A DNA stretch of 64,000 nucleotides from Bigelowiella natans CCMP2755 (Eukaryota; Cercozoa; Chlorarachniophyceae), in the NCBI GenBank assembly GCA_000320545.1, contig ADNK01000697.1, forward strand, positions 140,001-204,000, in the 5' to 3' direction. Positions 59,640-64,000 of this stretch are shown here, piece after piece; position 1 is the first letter of the stretch, and each line of letters starts with the position of its first letter. A program made the position numbers and the translations under genes. A model generated the notes under the pieces. That model had not been told where the DNA came from, did no database searches, and was given only the letters and a program-made list of their open reading frames with translations.

Positions 59640-62363
59640 CTAAGTGCCTGGTAATCTGGTAAACGTCAGAACTGCATTTGTAAAAGCAGCACGGTGATGC
59701 AAACCTTCGAAGTTTTTTTTGAAAGTGTTAGCGCCTTTTTTGTCAGTGTATCTGACATTAAATGCTGGTGTTTTTGATGCTGCTACGCTTCCAGTATTTT
59801 GCAATTGCTTTTTGTTGGCTTCTTCTAACATGAGGCTACTTATCTTATCGACGTCCATTTTGAGAATCTCATTTATCTTGGGCCTAATGTCCTTCAAATT
59901 CTCGTCACGCATTGTCCTTAGAGACTTTGTCTTGTAATCTTTAAAAGACCTTACGACTATGCCTTGGTACAAATAATACAAACCGGCCGATGCAACCATC
60001 AAAAAAGCAGAAGCTACAAACAATTTAACAGTAAGCGCTGCACCTCCTAATATTGCTCCTCCTTTAGCTACCACACCCATACCAGCAAGACCCTGGTACG
60101 CCACATTTACCCCTGCATGAGCCATTGCTACTAAATTAGTTGCTATAGCGCCATTTTTTACAACTTCTGCCGAAGATTCAACCAATTGGCCTTCAACTGG
60201 TTTGTAGTAGTCTCCAACCGTCCTATATTGTGCATCTGGATCATTAAAATAAGCATTGAAAGTCTCTTGACCAGCAGTCAAAATGTCCCCTTTGCTCAAA
60301 CTCTTACCAACTTTGTATGTTCTGTATATTTTTCGCGCCTCCCTTATTTCTTTTTCGTAAGTTTTGCGTATGTTTCGTTTTAACGCTCCGGTTATTTGTT
60401 GTGTCAAGGTAAGTGTGGTAGGCTGACTGTCAACATGATTGGTCAGAAGTTTGCGAACATCAATTTTACCTTTGACATTTTGTTTTTTCCCACCAAGATA
60501 CAATTCAGCCAAACCTTCTTCAACGGCTTCGTTTAGAACACGGTCAACTTCGCGTAGCATGTTCTGGTGTAGAAGACGTATTCTTTCTCTACGATAAGAA
60601 GCAAAGCAGTCTTCGTAACTCAACAAATCCTTTATTTTTTCCCAAGTTTCATTTAGATCAATTCCTATGAAGGTGCCACCAATGGCATGGTTTAGAGCGA
60701 ATTCAATGCAATCCATGATTGGACCGAGAGCTTTTTTCTGTTTTTCTACATCTGCTGTAAGATCAACGTCTTTAACGACACCCAGGCTAACTTTTTCAAC
60801 AGCTTTTTTGGCAATTTTTTTTCCTGGTTCTGCACTCATATTCGCAGCATCTATCATAGATTCACCAGCAATTTTTAGTCCTTTTACCATGTATTTACTT
60901 GTCATTCCAGTGACATCTTTTGCTAAACTAGTTATCATGTAAGTATCAACACTCTTTTTGACATTTTGCTTCATGTCCTCTGCTAATTGTTTCACAATGT
61001 TGTAATTGTTTTTTGCACAATACTCCATCCACAACACTCTGTTTTTGTAGAGCACACCAATGCGAGCGCATATCGTACGTTTTGTCTCCAGGAAAAAATC
61101 CAATACCATGGTAATCCCAACAGGGCTCATCAATTGTGCCATGAGAACATTTTTTGCTCGTTGCACAAATGACGAATTCATGAGTCCCGACAACAAAGAA
61201 CCAATGCCGTAATACCCTAGCAGCGAACCGGCTAGAGCTCCACCACCAGCCCAAAGACCGGCAGCAGTGGTAAACGCCCCTGCAGCAAGGCTCAGCCCCC
61301 CTGATGCATATGCTATCCCCAACCCTCCTAACCCTCCAAGCAACATGCCTATCACCGCATTTGCATTGCGTTCACCTAAGACCTCCTGTGTGTAATCTAT
61401 CCCTAATGTTTTTGTTACTTTGCGATAAAATTTGCTAATCATTTTGTAAATGTACTGAAAAGATGACATGACAAAATACAAATTGTCTTTGATGTATTTG
61501 TAGAAGCCCTTCAATGCATCAAGAACCCAATTCATTGTAGATCTGTCACTCGCAGTAGAACTAAAGCGCTCGGCAATTACTCCAGTGACATTTCTTTCGA
61601 AATTTTGACCCTGTTCTCTCAAATACTTTTTCAAAATTTTTTTTTCGTTGTCTGAAACGGAGCTGTCGTCTACAAGGTTATTCAACTGCATCATGTTTAG
61701 ATCATAATCTATTTCGTTCCTCAATTTGTTCATCCATTCGTTGCTAAATTTGCAACAATTCGAATTTGCATCATAGGTCATGAAGTCCGGGCATTTAGTT
61801 TCCAATCCAGTGGTCTCATCAAAAGAAGGTTTCAGCAAACATCGGTTCACGATTTGTTTTTCTTGCTTGATCTCACCAGGATTTCTTGATCGACGAGAAC
61901 GCACTGTGGTCTTTCTTGACGACCGATTTACTTTTTGTTCCTTTTTAGTTTTTTTCTTTGTTGATTTTGCGTCAGTAATTCTCCCGTTAGGATTTGAGCG
62001 GCGTTGCAGTGGCTGAATGCACGTGCTCTTCGGTTTGGCACGTGTTTTCGTTGCTTTTTTCATTTCCTTGCGCGCTGTCTTTGCGGATTTTGGCACAGAC
62101 TTGGTCTGAGGCTTCGCTTGATTGCACATCACAAACTCTTCAATTCCATGAATCATTGCTTTCTTCTTTTTGCGCATCTTACTTGAAACATGAATTCCTT
62201 TGATGAAAGCAATTCGTTTGAGTTCGTTCATGCTGCATGCTTGTAATTCTTTCACAAGGATATTGTTCTTTTTTTCAACGCTTCTTTTGTTCCGCATTGA
62301 TGATTTCACTGCTCTTTTAAGCACACATAGTAGACTTGATATACATGTTATTGCTATGTCCAC
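59640..62363 (-). CDS. Intronless 907-residue protein, possible viral structural or membrane protein
   Basis: A single open frame with no intron. Residues about 36-78 (ELQACSMNELKRIAFIKGIH, then SSKMRKKKKAMI) look like a SAP or Rho-N-type helix-turn-helix segment of the kind often fused to giant-virus proteins. A long Lys/Arg-rich linker follows (residues 84-172), then a Cys motif (ETKCPDFMTYDANSNCCKF, about 188-206). Residues about 336-395 are a Gly/Ala-rich hydrophobic block (LLGGLGGLGIAYASGGLSLA), and a second hydrophobic block lies at about 735-801 (GGAALTVKLFVASAFLMVAS). Between them are polar helices. The pattern suggests a protein that enters or crosses a membrane with a DNA-binding-like basic head. 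I cannot name a family. ATGs downstream of 62363 (e.g. MRNKRSVEKK) are alternative starts. The frame is intact, so if it is an insertion it is recent or under selection. Confidence 0.7.
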   Translation of the reverse strand: MDIAITCISSLLCVLKRAVKSSMRNKRSVEKKNNILVKELQACSMNELKRIAFIKGIHVSSKMRKKKKAMIHGIEEFVMCNQAKPQTKSVPKSAKTARKEMKKATKTRAKPKSTCIQPLQRRSNPNGRITDAKSTKKKTKKEQKVNRSSRKTTVRSRRSRNPGEIKQEKQIVNRCLLKPSFDETTGLETKCPDFMTYDANSNCCKFSNEWMNKLRNEIDYDLNMMQLNNLVDDSSVSDNEKKILKKYLREQGQNFERNVTGVIAERFSSTASDRSTMNWVLDALKGFYKYIKDNLYFVMSSFQYIYKMISKFYRKVTKTLGIDYTQEVLGERNANAVIGMLLGGLGGLGIAYASGGLSLAAGAFTTAAGLWAGGGALAGSLLGYYGIGSLLSGLMNSSFVQRAKNVLMAQLMSPVGITMVLDFFLETKRTICARIGVLYKNRVLWMEYCAKNNYNIVKQLAEDMKQNVKKSVDTYMITSLAKDVTGMTSKYMVKGLKIAGESMIDAANMSAEPGKKIAKKAVEKVSLGVVKDVDLTADVEKQKKALGPIMDCIEFALNHAIGGTFIGIDLNETWEKIKDLLSYEDCFASYRRERIRLLHQNMLREVDRVLNEAVEEGLAELYLGGKKQNVKGKIDVRKLLTNHVDSQPTTLTLTQQITGALKRNIRKTYEKEIREARKIYRTYKVGKSLSKGDILTAGQETFNAYFNDPDAQYRTVGDYYKPVEGQLVESSAEVVKNGAIATNLVAMAHAGVNVAYQGLAGMGVVAKGGAILGGAALTVKLFVASAFLMVASAGLYYLYQGIVVRSFKDYKTKSLRTMRDENLKDIRPKINEILKMDVDKISSLMLEEANKKQLQNTGSVAASKTPAFNVRYTDKKGANTFKKNFEGLHHRAAFTNAVLTFTRLPGT

Positions 62364-62541
62364 AATAGACTACATCGGGCGGATGATAATGCATGTTATA
62401 ATAGCTGATGGCGATGCTATGTCACGTTGCAACGCGTTTTGACGTTTCACAACATGCAATTTAACATCTATATATGGTATTACATGTCTATGATGAAAGA
62501 TTTAATCAATTTACATGATGTATTGCATGTCTATCATGTTT

Positions 62542-62692
62542 ACTAGTGATTGTGCAATGGGATATTTGATGTTTGTAACATGTGTATTGTTTAGTGTGTG
62601 TGGAAAAAGTAAAAAGTACAATATTCGCAAACTATATATATATATTTTTTACATGGCACATGGTACACACATCATGTTGCACAATCACTAGT
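62542..62692. repeat. Imperfect inverted repeat upstream of the 907-residue ORF
   Basis: A perfect 16-bp arm (actagtgattgtgcaa, 62542-62557) is matched in reverse complement at 62677-62692. Allowing a short gap, similarity continues inward (gatgtttgtaacatgtg versus gatgtgtgtaccatgtg), giving arms of about 45 bp around a loop of about 60 bp. It sits between the PLAC8 gene and the large ORF. Confidence 0.8.
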
Positions 62693-62849
62693 GAACACAT
62701 CAATGCCCTCCATTGCATCCATAGCAATTTGTCATGTCGGAATTGTTCACATTGCATGGCTAGATGGCGCAAATGAGGCAATGTTGCCACAGTATTTGAA
62801 CTTGATCTTCTTTTGAGTGACACAATTCAACAAAGCTAGGAACGTGTGC

Positions 62850-63248
62850 TCACTTCATCCCTCCTTGCTGGCCAACGGAAACTACTCCATCGGGCACAAC
62901 CCAAATGTTGATCATGTGCAGCTTCTCCCTCACCATGATCGTGTCGACAATCTGGTAGTAGGACAGCACTGGGAAGACACAGGCTTTCAGTGGCCACATG
63001 CTGTCTTCAATTCCGTAATGCGCAGTCAACTCCCTGTACGCGACGCAAAATGTGCAACACGGGCAGAACTGCACTGCAAGGCAGCATTTCCAAAAGCTTC
63101 CCCAGTCTTCCTTGCCCTTGATTTGCGACGTGGCGCTCCCCCACATGCAGGGCATGCAGCAGATGCAATTTGGGATGCAGCACGGCATCATGGCACAGCC
63201 TTTCACTGAGAAGCAGCCGAAGAAGCCATTGTTCCATTCATTCGACAT
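62850..63248 (-). CDS. PLAC8-family cysteine-rich protein
   Basis: An intronless frame from ATG 63248 (MSNEWNNGFFGCF) to a stop at 62850-62852. The cysteine pattern matches the PLAC8 domain: GCFSVKGCAMMPCCIPNCIC near the start, a middle CCLAVQFCPCCTFC and RELTAHYGIED just after, corresponding to the usual R..LR..YGI segment. PLAC8 proteins are small membrane-associated proteins involved in cell size, metal transport or differentiation in plants and animals. Length (132 residues) is normal. The usual final CALCQ..RE motif is not evident; the end reads IVDTIMVREKLHMINI. It has the same strand and intronless form as the neighbouring virus-like ORFs, but PLAC8 is a widespread host family, so I treat it as a host gene. 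Confidence 0.75.
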   Translation of the reverse strand: MSNEWNNGFFGCFSVKGCAMMPCCIPNCICCMPCMWGSATSQIKGKEDWGSFWKCCLAVQFCPCCTFCVAYRELTAHYGIEDSMWPLKACVFPVLSYYQIVDTIMVREKLHMINIWVVPDGVVSVGQQGGMK

Positions 63249-63480
63249 GGCGGTTTTGTGTCTGTTGGGGTGTGATGAAGAGCGTTGTGGAGGTGAGACA
63301 ATTGTGTTCAATGGACAGATTAAGCACATATTCGCCCCGATTTCCTGGTTTTAGCCTGCATTCGTGCGATTTTATGGAACAGAAAAGCCATCGTTGATTT
63401 CCCGACGTTTCAAAATGACTAAAAAATGTGCACCAGAGACTCTCGAGATGTTCTCCGAATTTCAAATTGGCGCGCGATGC

Positions 63481-63795
63481 GGTAATGGGCGGGGGTTTTC
63501 GGTCACAAGGGTGGCTTTTCCTCCTACCCCTGAACCACATTCCGGTTCACCGGTGGGATAGACATACATGTCGCCCCAGCCACCGGTGACTCGGTAGCTA
63601 GATGAAGGATGTATGGATCTGTATTCAAGATTCAAAGTTACATTCGCCGAAGTGGTAATGGGCGGGGGGGTTTTCGGTTACGAGGGTGGCTTTTCCCCTT
63701 ATCCCTGAACCACATTCCTTTTCACCGGTGGGGCAGGCCACCGGCGAATTGGCTGCCAAATGAAGGATTTTCGGATCTATATCTGAGATTCATCC
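63481..63795. repeat. Two tandem copies of an approximately 170-bp unit
   Basis: Copy 1 from 63481 and copy 2 from 63653 share ggtaatgggcggggg, gggtggcttttcc, cctgaaccacattcc and ttcaccggtggg, then ccaccgg and atgaagga. The copies have diverged by substitutions and small gaps. Confidence 0.85.
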
Positions 63796-63851
63796 CGGGT
63801 GAATCCCGTCAGGATGAAGGTGTCCTCCTCAAACTTTATGCCCTCCAGGCA

Positions 63852-63966
63852 ATGTCTCCGTTGGGCCGGGGACGTTGTGGTTGGCGTGAAGCTAGTGCTT
63901 CTAATTGCAATGATGGGGGCTATGTCTCCGCAAAATCCGGGGATGTTGTGGTCATTGCGAAGCTCG
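63852..63966. repeat. Two copies of a short unit, 70 bp apart
   Basis: Atgtctccg, ccgggga(c/t)gttgtggt and gcg(t)gaagct occur at 63852 and again at 63922. The array may run past the window end. A minus-strand frame covers it (63998-63777), as does a plus-strand frame; neither can be preferred. Confidence 0.7.
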
Positions 63967-64000
63967 TTGTCCAAGTGGACTAGGTAGGAAGAATGCATCC

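Overview
This window is nuclear DNA from a eukaryotic microbe. Most genes are split by GT-AG introns, intergenic DNA is short, and introns and spacers are full of microsatellites. The genes include typically eukaryotic families: FANCM helicase, a BET double-bromodomain protein, an SFI1-type centrin-binding protein, a tyrosine-kinase-like kinase, a small GTPase and a prenylated vWA protein. Lys/Arg-x-Pro-Thr repeats and H-type-lectin-like secreted proteins suggest a SAR-type protist such as a chlorarachniophyte or stramenopile. That placement is inference; no rRNA or organelle marker is present.

Layout. 0-8 kb: mainly minus-strand genes, several for secreted proteins (signal peptide plus a domain shared with a gene at 23.6-24.5 kb; a Pro-Thr-rich stalk protein; an H-type-lectin-like protein), with an alpha-helical protein and a small plus-strand fragment among them. 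8.3-12.3 kb: vWA protein with a SAM-like insert and a C-terminal CaaX box. 13-16.6 kb: minus-strand exons of one or two genes, at least one of them polytopic. 16.9-20.3 kb: a Ras/Rab-like GTPase with a coiled-coil tail. 21.6-24.5 kb: two secreted proteins. 25.0-36.1 kb: a large FANCM gene. 37.4-44.9 kb: a giant SFI1-like gene on the minus strand, divergent from a small gene at 45.0 kb. 45.9-48.1 kb: a kinase fused to beta-trefoil lectin repeats. 48.8-51.4 kb: a BET protein (BD1-BD2-NET). 52.4-58.4 kb: a many-exon multi-pass membrane protein. 59.0-63.2 kb: four intronless minus-strand ORFs (a PLAC8 protein; a 907-residue protein with an SAP/Rho-N-like start and two Gly/Ala-rich membrane blocks; an 80-residue membrane protein; an overlapping 109-residue protein). 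The window ends in tandem-duplicated GC-richer DNA.

The best candidate for something undescribed is the 59.0-62.4 kb block. It is intronless and compact, two of its ORFs overlap, it lies between spliced host genes, and an imperfect inverted repeat sits upstream. I read it as a possible endogenous remnant of a protist DNA virus or virophage-like element. I cannot assign a family.

Gene models are hand-assembled from ORFs, splice-site phase and domain recognition. Exon ends are approximate unless stated. Outer coordinates are given as single spans that include introns.
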